Assembly: GCA_039800005.1 (NCBI GenBank)
Contig: JBDLRN010000049.1
Location: 1-64,000, forward strand
Origin: Casp-actino8 sp039800005
Lineage (GTDB): Bacteria > Actinomycetota > Acidimicrobiia > Acidimicrobiales > Ilumatobacteraceae
Direction of reading: 5' to 3'
DNA: 64,000 bases
Positions 32,480 through 41,029 of the stretch are shown here, in pieces. The notes under the pieces were generated by a model that made no database searches, was not told where the DNA came from, and saw nothing but the letters and a program-made list of their open reading frames with translations. Every line of letters begins with the position of its first letter. Position 1 is the first letter of the stretch. A program made the position numbers and the translations under genes.

Positions 32480-32999
32480 CGGAATCTCCGATCTCGACCG
32501 ACGTCGACAACCGACGTTCGCGCCGAAGGTCGAGCAGATAACCGAGGACGAGCAGGATGCCCCCGACATTGATGGCGACGTCGGCAACGTTGAAGATCGG
32601 AAACCACTGGAAGTCGATGAAGTCGACGACCGATCCGTCGAGCACACCGTCGGCTCGGAACACTCGGTCGACGAGATTGCCGACCGCGCCGCCGACGACC
32701 GAACCGATCGCCACGGTCGACAGAGCCGATGCGGAGCGACGCAGCGACACCAGGAGACCGACGACCACGACGGTGGCAATGACGGCGATCACGGGCCCGA
32801 GTCCCTGCGCCCGCCCGAAGGCCATTCCGGTGTTGAAGGCCACATTGAACTGCAGAGTCCAGATCACATGGATGACGTCACCGTCACCGAGTCGTCCGAG
32901 CGCCCAGTTCTTGGTGAACTGATCGAATCCGACCACCGCTGCGGCGATCGCCATCGACACCATGATCGATCCGGACCGCAGTCGGTCCGCCAACGTCAT
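32472..32999 (-). CDS. lspA: Lipoprotein signal peptidase
   Basis: Integral membrane aspartyl protease that removes signal peptides from prolipoproteins. The 175 residues have four hydrophobic helices and the catalytic motifs FNTGMAFG, GGAVGNLVDR (first aspartate) and VDFIDFQWFPIFNVADVAI (second aspartate). Start ATG 32999 overlaps the stop of the DksA-like gene (ATGA). lspA next to rluD is a widespread arrangement. Confidence 0.95.
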   Translation of the reverse strand: MTLADRLRSGSIMVSMAIAAAVVGFDQFTKNWALGRLGDGDVIHVIWTLQFNVAFNTGMAFGRAQGLGPVIAVIATVVVVGLLVSLRRSASALSTVAIGSVVGGAVGNLVDRVFRADGVLDGSVVDFIDFQWFPIFNVADVAINVGGILLVLGYLLDLRRERRLSTSVEIGDSDE

Positions 33000-33898
33000 C
33001 GCTGACCGATTCCGCCGACTCGCTCGGTGACCAACTCCGTCGCCCATGGAATGAACTCGAGGCGCTCACGCGGAATCGGCTTGGTCGAGATCACGCTGTA
33101 TCCGTAGTCACCGGAGACGATGCGCGCCAGTGCGGCCTCGATGTCGGCGACGATCTGACGATCCTGATCGGACAGCATCTTGGCCCGCTCGCGTTCGACG
33201 GCCAGCGTGTCTCCTTCACCGCCGTCCTCGTCGAACTGATCGTCGCCCATACCCGAGGCTTCGATGAGCAGTTCGCGCTCACGCTCGAGAGCCGCCACCT
33301 GACCGAGATACTGATCGCGCAGTTCGGTCAACTGGGTTCGTCGCGCGCGCAAGAACGTGAGGTCGAAGTCCTTGTTGGCGACGATGCCGTCCTTGGACGC
33401 CGCTTTCTTGCCAGGCACCGGAGGCTTCACGAAGACGGGCTTCTTGGGCGCGGCCTTCACCGGCGCCTTCTTCTCGGCCGGAGCGGGGGCCGCCGATTTC
33501 ACCGACGTCGATGTGGCTGGCGCGGCGGGAGCGGCCGCGACTTTCTTGGCAGGTGTCGTGACCGGCGCCTTCACGACGACCGTCTTGGCCGGTGCCTTGG
33601 TCACGACTTTCTTGGCCGGCGCCTTCTTGACCGGCGCCTTGGTCACGACTTTCTTGGCCGGTGCCTTCTTCGCCGGAGCCTTCGACGTCGACTTCTTCGC
33701 CGGCGCCTTCTTCGCCGGATTCTTGGTCACGACTTTCTTGGCCGGTGCCTTCTTCGCCGGAGCCTTCGACCTCGACTTCTTCGCCGGCGTCTTCGTCGCC
33801 GCCTTCTTGGCTGGAGCCTTGGTCACGACTTTCTTGGCGGGGGCTTTCTTGGCCGGAGCCTTGACCGTTGCCTTCTTGATGGGCTTCTTCGTCGGCAT
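32996..33898 (-). CDS. DksA/TraR-like protein with histone-H1-like (PAKK)n N-terminus and no zinc-finger cysteines
   Basis: The 300-residue protein has two parts. Residues 1-150 are Lys/Ala/Pro-rich with repeated PAKKAPAKKVVTK units, resembling histone H1 tails and likely to bind DNA or RNA. Residues 160-300 resemble DksA/TraR: a coiled coil (DLTFLRARRTQLTELRDQYL, then LAVERERAKMLSDQDRQIVADIE) followed by the position of the C4 zinc finger. There the sequence is GDYGYSVISTKPIPRERLEFIPWATELV (264-291), keeping PIPRERLEFIPWAT but with every cysteine lost. Start ATG 33898 follows GAGG; a TTG two codons earlier is possible. First gene before lspA-rluD. RNA polymerase or nucleoid role is inferred. 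Confidence 0.85.
   Translation of the reverse strand: MPTKKPIKKATVKAPAKKAPAKKVVTKAPAKKAATKTPAKKSRSKAPAKKAPAKKVVTKNPAKKAPAKKSTSKAPAKKAPAKKVVTKAPVKKAPAKKVVTKAPAKTVVVKAPVTTPAKKVAAAPAAPATSTSVKSAAPAPAEKKAPVKAAPKKPVFVKPPVPGKKAASKDGIVANKDFDLTFLRARRTQLTELRDQYLGQVAALERERELLIEASGMGDDQFDEDGGEGDTLAVERERAKMLSDQDRQIVADIEAALARIVSGDYGYSVISTKPIPRERLEFIPWATELVTERVGGIGQR
33560..33890 (-). repeat. Coding repeats for the (PAKK)n tail
   Basis: Imperfect in-frame repeats encoding PAKKAPAKK and VVTKAPAKK units. Nucleotide copies differ at wobble positions, so the array appears maintained by selection on the protein as well as by duplication. Confidence 0.7.
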
Positions 33899-33947
33899 CG
33901 TCAATCCTCGTGGTTCGGGAGCAGGTCAGGTCAGCGGAACGGGGGCA

Positions 33948-33953
33948 ACGATA
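33948..33953 (-). promoter_or_regulatory. Possible -10 for the DksA-like gene
   Basis: TATCGT (TANNNT type) on the minus strand about 50 bases before the ATG, in the 90-base gap after ileS. No clear -35. Confidence 0.25.
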
Positions 33954-33988
33954 CCCCTCGGCTGTGCGCCGACCACTCGGGTTCGCCC

Positions 33989-36900
33989 TCAGGATCGACG
34001 CTCGACACCGATGTACACCTCGTCGTCGTCGAGTCGAGCCGTCGGTTCGCCGACACCCCACTGCACGGATTCGGCCAGTGTCTCGTCGGCGATGAACGAC
34101 ACGAAGGGCTGGATCCGGCGACGGATGGCTTCGGGAACCCCGAGTGTGAGCGAGATGCGATCGCTGACCGCCAGACCGGCGTCACGTCGGGCTTGTTGGA
34201 CGAGTCGCACCAGATCGCGTGCGGTTCCTTCGGCTTCGAGTTCGGGCGTCACGAGCGTGTCGAGAGCCACCACCCCACGACCGTCGGACATCGTGGCACT
34301 GGCCTCTCCCTCGGCCGCGGCGATCTTGAGGTTGTACTCCCCCTCCATCAACTCGATGCCTCCGGCGACGACTCGTTCACCGTCCCGGGACCAATCGCCG
34401 TTCTTGATGGCCTTGATGACCTCCTGAGTGCGACCGCCGAGACGCGGTCCGAGTGCGGCCGGGACCGCCTGCAGAACCATCGACGCCTCCGACGAGACCT
34501 CCTCGGACAACACCACCGACTTCACGTTCACTTCGTCGGCGACGATGTCGGCGAACGGGCGCACCCGCTCGGCCCCCGGGAACGACACCCGCAACTCGCG
34601 CAGTGGCTGACGAACACGCTGACCGTGCGCTTTGCGGACCGAGAGGGCGACCGAACAGATCTCGCGCACGGTGTCCATCACGTCGACCAGCTCGTCGTCG
34701 GCCGGAACGACGTCACGCGCCGGCCAATCGGTGAGATGCACACTGTCGGATCCGGTGAGGCCCTGGTACACGTGATCGGACAGCAACGGGAGCAACGGGG
34801 CCGAGATCTGCGACAGGAGTACCAGCACGGTGTGAAGAGTGTCGATGGCGTCTCGATCACCCGACCAGAACCGATCGCGCGAACGACGGATGTACCAGTT
34901 GGTGAGGACGTCGAGGAAGTCGCGGATCGCAGCGCACGCCGAGAACAGGTCGTAGGCGTCGAGGTCATCGGTGACGCGACCCAGCAATTGCGAGGTCTTG
35001 GCCAGGACGTAGCGGTCGAGCACGTGCTGCGAGTCGACGCGGAACGAGCCGACGGTGTTCTCGGCCTCGCTGTAGAGCGCGAGGAAGTACCACGAGTTCC
35101 AGAACGGCAGCAGGATCTGGCGCACGGTGTCGCGAACACCGGCCTCGGTGACCGAGAAGTCGGCACCGCGCAGGATTGCCGACGACAAGAGGTACCAGCG
35201 CATGGCGTCGGCTCCGTGGTCGTCGAACACCTTCATCGGGTCGGGGTAGTTCCGCAGACTCTTGGACATCTTCTGTCCGTCGTCGCCGAGGACGATGCCG
35301 TGACTCACGCACGTCGAGAACGATGGTCGATCGAAGAGCGCGGTCGCGAGCACGTGCAACGTGTAGAACCAGCCGCGGGTCTGGCCGATGTACTCCACGA
35401 TGAAGTCACCCGGATAATGATCGTCGAACCACTCGCGGTTCTCGAACGGGTAATGCACCTGGGCGAAGGGCATCGATCCGCTCTCGAACCAGCAGTCGAG
35501 CACCTCGGGAACGCGACGCATCATCGAGCGACCAGTCGGATCGTCGGGATTGGGTCGCACCAATTCGTCGATCGACGGCCGGTGAAGATCGGTGACCTCG
35601 ATTCCGAAATCACGGCGGAGTTCCTCGAGGCTCCCGTACACGTCGACGCGCGGATACTCGGGGTCGTCGCTCTTCCACACCGGAATGGGCGAACCCCAGA
35701 AACGATTGCGACTGATCGACCAGTCACGCGCGTTCGCCAACCACTTGCCGAACGAACCGTCCTTCAGATGGTTCGGAACCCATCGGATCTGCTGATTCAG
35801 TTCGACCATGCGATCACGGAACTTCGTGACCTCGACGAACCACGACGAAATGGCGCGATACACCAACGGCTCCGCACATCGCCAACAGTGCGGATACGGG
35901 TGATCGTACGAATCGTGGCGGACCACCACACCGAGTTCCTTCAGGTGTCGGATCACGGCTGGATTGGCCGTGAACACGTGCTGACCGGCCCAGTCGCTCA
36001 CTTCGGCGGTGTACTGGCCGTGACTGTCCATGGGGCAGATGGTCGGGATACCCGCCGCCTGGCAGGCGATCTGGTCGTCTTCACCGAAGCCGGGCGCCAT
36101 GTGCACCACGCCCGTGCCGTCTTCGGTGGTGACGAAATCGGCACCGAGGACCACGAAAGCCTGAGCAGTGTCGGCGAAATACGGCAGCAGCGGCGAGTAT
36201 CGGCGGCCCACGAGGTCGCGTCCGAACACGGTGGCCACTTCGGACCAGCCGTCGAGTTCGCGCTCGTAGGCCCCGACCCGCGCCGCCGCCAGGATCACTC
36301 GCTCGCCGTCACGTTCGCGTACCGAGTACTCGACGTCGGGTCCGACGGCGAGAGCCAGATTCGACGGCAGGGTCCACGGAGTGGTCGTCCAGGCCCAGAT
36401 CGTCTCGCCGGTCTCGAGTCGGAATCCCACGGTCAGAGCCGGATCCTGACGATCGCGATAGACGTCGTCCATCCGGGTCTCGGTGTTGCTGAGCGGGGTC
36501 TCGCAGCGCCAGCAGTACGCCAACACACGAAAACCCTCGTAGATCAAACCCTTGTCGAACAGAGTCTTGAAGGCCCACATCACACTCTCCATGTAGGAGA
36601 TGTCGAGGGTCTTGTAGTCGTTGTCGAAGTCGACCCAACGTGCTTGACGCGACACGTATCGACGCCACTCGTTGGTGTAGCGCAACACGCTCGTGCGGCA
36701 GTAGTCGTTGAATTTCTCGACGCCGAACTCGGTGATCTCGGGATGTCCGGAGATGCCCAGTTGCTTCTCGGCCTCGACTTCGGCCGGCAATCCGTGACAG
36801 TCCCAGCCGAATCGTCGTTCGACCCGACGTCCGCGCATGGTCTGGTAACGCGGAACGGCGTCTTTCACGAAGCCGGTCAGGAGGTGCCCGTAGTGCGGGA

Positions 36901-37081
36901 GACCATTGGCGAAGGGAGGACCGTCGTAGAAGATGAACTCGTTGTCGCCGTCCGTGCCCGCCGTACGCCGTTCGACGGAACGACGGAAGGTGTCGTCGCG
37001 ATCCCAACGCTCGAGCACGTCGGCTTCGATGGCCGGAAACGACGGCTGGGACGCGACGGGGGGATAACGATGCGACGACAT
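33989..37081 (-). CDS. ileS: Isoleucyl-tRNA synthetase
   Basis: Class Ia synthetase charging tRNA-Ile, with editing. HIGH motif is HYGH in GPPFANGLPHYGHLL (about 54-68) and the KMSKS loop is QKMSKSLRNYP. CP1 editing domain lies between. At 1030 residues and without the C-terminal zinc-finger cysteines of E. coli IleRS, it resembles the eukaryote-like (type 2) enzymes found in mycobacteria. ATG 37081 is chosen; the frame continues upstream as a shadow. Only 41 bases separate it from yggT, so there is no room for a T-box. Confidence 0.97.
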   Translation of the reverse strand: MSSHRYPPVASQPSFPAIEADVLERWDRDDTFRRSVERRTAGTDGDNEFIFYDGPPFANGLPHYGHLLTGFVKDAVPRYQTMRGRRVERRFGWDCHGLPAEVEAEKQLGISGHPEITEFGVEKFNDYCRTSVLRYTNEWRRYVSRQARWVDFDNDYKTLDISYMESVMWAFKTLFDKGLIYEGFRVLAYCWRCETPLSNTETRMDDVYRDRQDPALTVGFRLETGETIWAWTTTPWTLPSNLALAVGPDVEYSVRERDGERVILAAARVGAYERELDGWSEVATVFGRDLVGRRYSPLLPYFADTAQAFVVLGADFVTTEDGTGVVHMAPGFGEDDQIACQAAGIPTICPMDSHGQYTAEVSDWAGQHVFTANPAVIRHLKELGVVVRHDSYDHPYPHCWRCAEPLVYRAISSWFVEVTKFRDRMVELNQQIRWVPNHLKDGSFGKWLANARDWSISRNRFWGSPIPVWKSDDPEYPRVDVYGSLEELRRDFGIEVTDLHRPSIDELVRPNPDDPTGRSMMRRVPEVLDCWFESGSMPFAQVHYPFENREWFDDHYPGDFIVEYIGQTRGWFYTLHVLATALFDRPSFSTCVSHGIVLGDDGQKMSKSLRNYPDPMKVFDDHGADAMRWYLLSSAILRGADFSVTEAGVRDTVRQILLPFWNSWYFLALYSEAENTVGSFRVDSQHVLDRYVLAKTSQLLGRVTDDLDAYDLFSACAAIRDFLDVLTNWYIRRSRDRFWSGDRDAIDTLHTVLVLLSQISAPLLPLLSDHVYQGLTGSDSVHLTDWPARDVVPADDELVDVMDTVREICSVALSVRKAHGQRVRQPLRELRVSFPGAERVRPFADIVADEVNVKSVVLSEEVSSEASMVLQAVPAALGPRLGGRTQEVIKAIKNGDWSRDGERVVAGGIELMEGEYNLKIAAAEGEASATMSDGRGVVALDTLVTPELEAEGTARDLVRLVQQARRDAGLAVSDRISLTLGVPEAIRRRIQPFVSFIADETLAESVQWGVGEPTARLDDDEVYIGVERRS

Positions 37082-37117
37082 GAGTGTCGACAGGCTAGCG
37101 ACGGTCGTCGGGACTGT

Positions 37118-37134
37118 CGGGCCTAGAGGGCCCG
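37118..37134 (-). terminator. Hairpin with yggT stop codon in its loop
   Basis: Perfect six-base stem CGGGCC/GGCCCG with a five-base loop TAGAG (plus strand). The minus-strand TAG of yggT is in the loop. It lies in the 41-base gap before ileS. No T-tract. Confidence 0.4.
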
Positions 37135-37359
37135 CACCAACACGTTCAGTACGAGGATGACCACGATCGGCGAGAGATCGAGTCCGCCGAACGACGGCAG
37201 GACGCGGCGAACCGGTCCGAGGACGGGTTCGGTGATCCGGTAGAGCACGTCCATCACCGCCCGGGCCCCGCTGTTCGACAGCGGGAACCACGACAGGATG
37301 ACTCGACCGATGACGGCCAACTCGAAGAGAAAGACGATCGTGACGATCAGTTCGCGCAC
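37123..37359 (-). CDS. YggT family membrane protein
   Basis: Small membrane protein of 78 residues with two hydrophobic helices (about 4-24 and 58-77) flanking the conserved SWFPLSNSGARAVMDVLYRITEPVLGPVRRVLP region. YggT proteins accompany sepF in Gram-positive division clusters; the exact role is uncertain. The start is GTG 37359, just after the sepF stop; no strong Shine-Dalgarno, so coupling to sepF is likely. Confidence 0.85.
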   Translation of the reverse strand: MRELIVTIVFLFELAVIGRVILSWFPLSNSGARAVMDVLYRITEPVLGPVRRVLPSFGGLDLSPIVVILVLNVLVRAL

Positions 37360-37364
37360 GGCGA

Positions 37365-37859
37365 TCAGTACTCGACGACGGCGGCCCGCGGCGAGGGCTT
37401 CAACAGATAGACGCCCTTGGCGACTTTCTCGATCTTGCCGTGCAAGCCGTAACACAGGCCGCTCGAGAAGTCGACCATGCGTCGGGCGACGTCGGGTTCG
37501 CAGCCCTCGGTGTTCAAGATCACCGGATGGCCGTCCCGGAAACGGTTGGCCACTTCCTGGATGTCGTTGAAGCGCAAGGCCTTGACGGTGAACGGTTCAC
37601 CCGGGGCACTCGGGCCACCGATGGTGCGAACCGACGACGCCTGACGCGACGACACCGGACGAGGTTGGACCGACGAGTCGTCGGCCGAGACCCGACGGGC
37701 CGGCACCGGGTCGACGTCGCGGGGAGTCACCTGGCGGGCGATGGGACGGGACGGTTCGTCGACGTCTCGCGTGGGCGCCGCATCGACGTCGTCGTAGTCG
37801 TCGTACGCGTCGTCCTCGCCGAGGCCGAGATAGTCCATCGCTCGCCGGAAAATCGACAT
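37365..37859 (-). CDS. sepF: Cell division protein SepF
   Basis: Membrane-binding partner of FtsZ that anchors and aligns the Z ring, important in actinobacteria, which lack FtsA. The 164 residues begin MSIFRRAMDYLGLGEDD, an amphipathic membrane-binding helix, then a disordered acidic and Arg/Pro linker (about 17-85), then the SepF core (ALRFNDIQEVANRFRDG, then VILNTEGCEPDVARRMVDFSSGLCYGL). It lies two genes downstream of ftsZ, separated by the yggS-type gene. Confidence 0.95.
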   Translation of the reverse strand: MSIFRRAMDYLGLGEDDAYDDYDDVDAAPTRDVDEPSRPIARQVTPRDVDPVPARRVSADDSSVQPRPVSSRQASSVRTIGGPSAPGEPFTVKALRFNDIQEVANRFRDGHPVILNTEGCEPDVARRMVDFSSGLCYGLHGKIEKVAKGVYLLKPSPRAAVVEY

Positions 37860-37884
37860 GATGCCGAAATGGTAGTACGGGTCC

Positions 37885-38550
37885 TCAGCCGACGGGTGGA
37901 CGGTCCCCGAAGAGAGCCGACCCGACCCGCACCATGGTCGAACCCTCGTCCACGGCGATCTCGAGATCGGCACTCATTCCCATCGAACGCACTGCGAGCC
38001 CCTCATGATCGGCGAGACGGCCCACGTCGGCGAACGCCTGACGAGTGCGGTCCGGGTCGCCGTCGGTCGGACCCACCACCATCAGACCGTCGACCACGAG
38101 ACCCATCCCCCTCGCCTCGGCGACCAGTGCACCCACCTGCTCGGGCGGACAACCGCCCTTGTCGGGTTCGCCGGTCGCGTTCACCTGCAGGAGAACGTGC
38201 GCGCCCGGCGCCCAGCGGGCGATCTCGACGATCAACGACGTGCGATCGACGGTCTGCCACAGGTCGACCACATTCGCCAGACCCCGGACCTTGTTCGACT
38301 GCAAGCGCCCGATGAAGTGCACTCGTGGTCGGGGCAGATCGGGGAAGCGTTCGGCGTAGTCCCGCGACTTCGTCATCAGCTCCTGCGCGTAGTTCTCGCC
38401 GACGTCACCACCGCCAGCACGCACCACCGCCGCCCACGCATCGCTCGGAAACGTCTTGGTCACCGCCACCAGAACGACGTCGCCGGACGACGCGTCGAGC
38501 CGACGTCGAACTTCGTTCCACCGATGGGCGATCTCGTCGTCGGGCAACAT
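37885..38550 (-). CDS. YggS/PLPBP family PLP-homeostasis protein
   Basis: Pyridoxal-phosphate-binding protein of the alanine-racemase barrel fold, involved in PLP homeostasis rather than catalysis. LVAVTKTFPSDA near 27-38 has the PLP lysine; GENYAQEL near 51-58, HFIGRLQSNKVRG near 78-90 and the C-terminal RVGSALFGDR are family blocks. The 221-residue length fits. It sits between ftsZ and sepF, the usual Gram-positive position. Confidence 0.93.
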   Translation of the reverse strand: MLPDDEIAHRWNEVRRRLDASSGDVVLVAVTKTFPSDAWAAVVRAGGGDVGENYAQELMTKSRDYAERFPDLPRPRVHFIGRLQSNKVRGLANVVDLWQTVDRTSLIVEIARWAPGAHVLLQVNATGEPDKGGCPPEQVGALVAEARGMGLVVDGLMVVGPTDGDPDRTRQAFADVGRLADHEGLAVRSMGMSADLEIAVDEGSTMVRVGSALFGDRPPVG

Positions 38551-38586
38551 CGCAAGTGGGTGCGACGGGCCGCGTCGGCGGACCGA

Positions 38587-39693
38587 TTACTTGAGGAACG
38601 ACGGAACGTCGAAGTCGTCGTCGCCGTCGTCACCCAACGCCAGCGGATCCTCGGCGAAGATGTCCTTGCTCGGGGCCGGACGCGTGTCCTTCGGCGTGGA
38701 GCGACCGGCCGGACGAGCCGAGGGCTTCACCTGCGGCGCGCCGTCCCAACGATCGAACCCGGCCGCGATGACCGTGACCTTGACCTCGTCGCCCATCTCG
38801 TCGTTGATGACGGTTCCGAAGATGATGTTGGCGTCCTGATGAGCGATGCCGTGAATGATCTCGGCGGCTTCGTTCATCTCCATGAGGGTCATGTCGGACG
38901 GACCGGTCACGTTGAGCAACACCCCGCGCGCTCCCTCGATGGACGCTTCGAGCAGATTGCTCGACAGAGCCTTCAGAGCGGCGTCCCGGGCCCGGCTGTC
39001 GCCGCTCGCGGTCCCGATTCCCATGAGAGCCGAACCGGCGTTCTGGAGGGTCATCTTCACGTCGGCGAAGTCGGTGTTGATGAGACCGGGGTTGGTGATG
39101 AGATCGGAGATGCCCGACACGCCGCTGTAGAGAACTTCGTCAGCCTTGCTGAAAGCGGCGATCACGGTGTCGCGCGCGTCGACGACCGAGAGCAGACGAT
39201 CGTTCGGCACCACGATGAGCGTGTCGACCTTCTCCTTCAGCTTCGCGATACCCGAGTCGGCCTGCACGGCCCGACGCCGACCCTCGAACGAGAACGGCCG
39301 CGTCACGATGCCGATCGTGAGAGCGCCGAGACTCTTGGCCACCTCGGCCACGATCGGAGCGGCACCGGTGCCGGTGCCACCGCCTTCACCCGCGGTGATG
39401 AACACCATGTCGGCACCCTTCAACGCGTCTTCGATCTCGTCGCGATGGGCTTCGGCGGCCTGACGACCGATCTCGGGATCGCTTCCGGCTCCGAGACCCC
39501 GCGTGAGCTCGCGTCCGATGTCGAGCTTCAACTCCGCGTCGGACGTCATGAGAGCCTGGATGTCGGTGTTGATCGCGATGAACTCGACGCCACGCAGATT
39601 GCGCTCGATCATGCGGTTGACGGCATTGACACCGCCACCGCCGACGCCGATCACCTTGATCTGACAGATGTAGTTGTTGTGACTACCGGCCAT
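38587..39693 (-). CDS. ftsZ: Cell division protein FtsZ
   Basis: Tubulin-like GTPase that forms the Z ring. The GTP-binding signature GGGTGTGAAP (about 105-114) and the N-terminal GVGGGGVNAVNRMI are intact, as is the T7-loop region (NTDFADVKMTL). After a linker of about 40 residues the C-terminal peptide DDFDVPSFLK is the docking site for SepF. ATG 39693 has GGAGG six bases ahead. Last gene of the dcw run; preceded by a 175-base gap containing four 13-base repeats. Confidence 0.98.
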   Translation of the reverse strand: MAGSHNNYICQIKVIGVGGGGVNAVNRMIERNLRGVEFIAINTDIQALMTSDAELKLDIGRELTRGLGAGSDPEIGRQAAEAHRDEIEDALKGADMVFITAGEGGGTGTGAAPIVAEVAKSLGALTIGIVTRPFSFEGRRRAVQADSGIAKLKEKVDTLIVVPNDRLLSVVDARDTVIAAFSKADEVLYSGVSGISDLITNPGLINTDFADVKMTLQNAGSALMGIGTASGDSRARDAALKALSSNLLEASIEGARGVLLNVTGPSDMTLMEMNEAAEIIHGIAHQDANIIFGTVINDEMGDEVKVTVIAAGFDRWDGAPQVKPSARPAGRSTPKDTRPAPSKDIFAEDPLALGDDGDDDFDVPSFLK

Positions 39694-39812
39694 CCGGCTC
39701 CTCCACTCTCGGGGTCGGCCAGAACCGGCACCGTCCTGCCCGACGTGTCGCACATTCTCACAGGTCAGGCCCGGAAATGGGGGGATACCCCGACCCGGCT
39801 CAGTCGACCCGA

Positions 39813-39864
39813 CTGGTCATCTCCCCTGCTCATCACCCCTGGTCATCTCGCCTGGTCATCCCCC
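39813..39864 (-). repeat. Four 13-base tandem repeats upstream of ftsZ
   Basis: On the plus strand the 9-base core CTGGTCATC (once CTGCTCATC) recurs at 39813, 39826, 39839 and 39852, an exact 13-base period, so the minus-strand unit is roughly GATGACCAGGNGN. It begins just after the ftsQ stop and lies 120-170 bases before the ftsZ ATG. The rest of the gap holds no recognisable promoter that I would trust. Confidence 0.75.
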
Positions 39865-39868
39865 GTGC

Positions 39869-41029
39869 TCAACGCACACTCGCCTCACCGGTCGAGACGT
39901 CGATCACCGAATACGAACGGCTCCCCTGGCGCTTGATCTCGTTCACCAACGCGACCAACTTGACCTGGAATCGATCCGGACGGCCGAACAGCACGGTCAC
40001 GTCGTCGCTCAACAGGAACGACACCTCGCCCTCCGGTGTCACGGCCATCGAGACCAGGCGGAGCCGCAGTTCCCGCGGCAGGGCGTTGATGAGTTGGGCC
40101 GACCCGACGAAGGGCTGGCCGACGAACTCGCCGGCCGACAGATTGGGGCCGGTTCCCTGGATGGGTGGGAAATCGACCGGATCCCCTTCGATGACGTCGA
40201 GGACCCGACCGTCGAGGTCGATCACCCGGTTGAAACCGTCGACGGCGCGAAAGAATGCGATGGGTTCACGCTCGTCGATCTGGATCGCCACCCGACGGGG
40301 CAGGTGCATCGAGACGCGTGCCTCACGGATCCACGGAATCTCCTCGAGGGCCTCCTCGGCGCCGTGGAGATCGGCAGTGAGGATCGCGTCCCCACGCAGC
40401 GACCCCACGATCTCACCCACCTGCTCGGGATCGGCGTAGACCACACCTTCCACGTCGATCGTGCGAATCGACAGGATGGGACTGGCCAACAGCAAGAGGG
40501 CCACGACCACGAAGGCCACGACCGTTCCGACCATGACCGCGATGCGCAGTCGTCGCCGCCCCTCGGCGCGACGAGCGGCGATACGCCGTTCACGAAAGCG
40601 GGCCTGACCCGACACCTTGGCCGGAGCCGCGGTGTCGTCGGTGATGACGACACGGGTCCGACCGTCGACCTTCTTGGTGACCGGCGACTTCTTCGTCGTC
40701 GTCGCCAGCGCCGTTCCGTCGCCATCGGCCCGATGTCGACGGAACGGAACCCGCAACGACGGACGCCTCGACCAGAGGCGACCGAGCGACGGGCGCGGTC
40801 GGTGCACCGGACGCAAGCGACCGAGACGGAGGTGACGGCGAAAAAAGCCCCACGCATCGTCACCGGACGTCGCATCGCGCGGACTCTCGTCGGCGACGCT
40901 GTCGTCCGGTTCGTCGGGTGCCCGCGGATCCCCGAAGGCCTCGGCGAGTTCGGCCTCGACGGCCGGGTCGATCACGTCGTCGGAGAACGAGTCACCCGAA
41001 TCGTGATGCCGCGGCTGACGACGACTCAT
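39869..41029 (-). CDS. ftsQ: Cell division protein FtsQ (long N-terminal tail)
   Basis: Bitopic divisome protein linking early and late division proteins. A long, disordered cytoplasmic tail of about 160 residues (acidic at first, then Arg/Pro-rich) precedes one transmembrane helix (about 162-187) and the extracytoplasmic POTRA domain (SIRTIDVEGVVYADPEQV onward) and FtsQ beta domain. Most FtsQ proteins have tails of 20-100 residues, so this tail is long even for actinobacteria. ATG overlaps murB (ATGA). Confidence 0.92.
   Translation of the reverse strand: MSRRQPRHHDSGDSFSDDVIDPAVEAELAEAFGDPRAPDEPDDSVADESPRDATSGDDAWGFFRRHLRLGRLRPVHRPRPSLGRLWSRRPSLRVPFRRHRADGDGTALATTTKKSPVTKKVDGRTRVVITDDTAAPAKVSGQARFRERRIAARRAEGRRRLRIAVMVGTVVAFVVVALLLLASPILSIRTIDVEGVVYADPEQVGEIVGSLRGDAILTADLHGAEEALEEIPWIREARVSMHLPRRVAIQIDEREPIAFFRAVDGFNRVIDLDGRVLDVIEGDPVDFPPIQGTGPNLSAGEFVGQPFVGSAQLINALPRELRLRLVSMAVTPEGEVSFLLSDDVTVLFGRPDRFQVKLVALVNEIKRQGSRSYSVIDVSTGEASVR

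Noticed and set aside
37082..37122. T-box riboswitch for ileS, known in many actinobacteria
   Set aside because: Only 41 bases lie between yggT and ileS and they contain a small stop-codon hairpin; no stem I, specifier loop or T-box sequence fits.
34193..37126. A 977-codon open frame on the plus strand
   Set aside because: It is the antisense shadow of ileS. GC-rich third positions suppress stops in this frame; the translation has no recognisable domain, while the minus strand encodes a complete IleRS with its motifs.
39694..39812. A confident ftsZ promoter
   Set aside because: Several weak TANNNT or GAGAAT matches exist, but none has a credible -35 at proper spacing, so none is annotated.
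39813..39864. The 13-base repeats as a CRISPR array
   Set aside because: Units are contiguous with no spacers and far too short; no cas genes are present.
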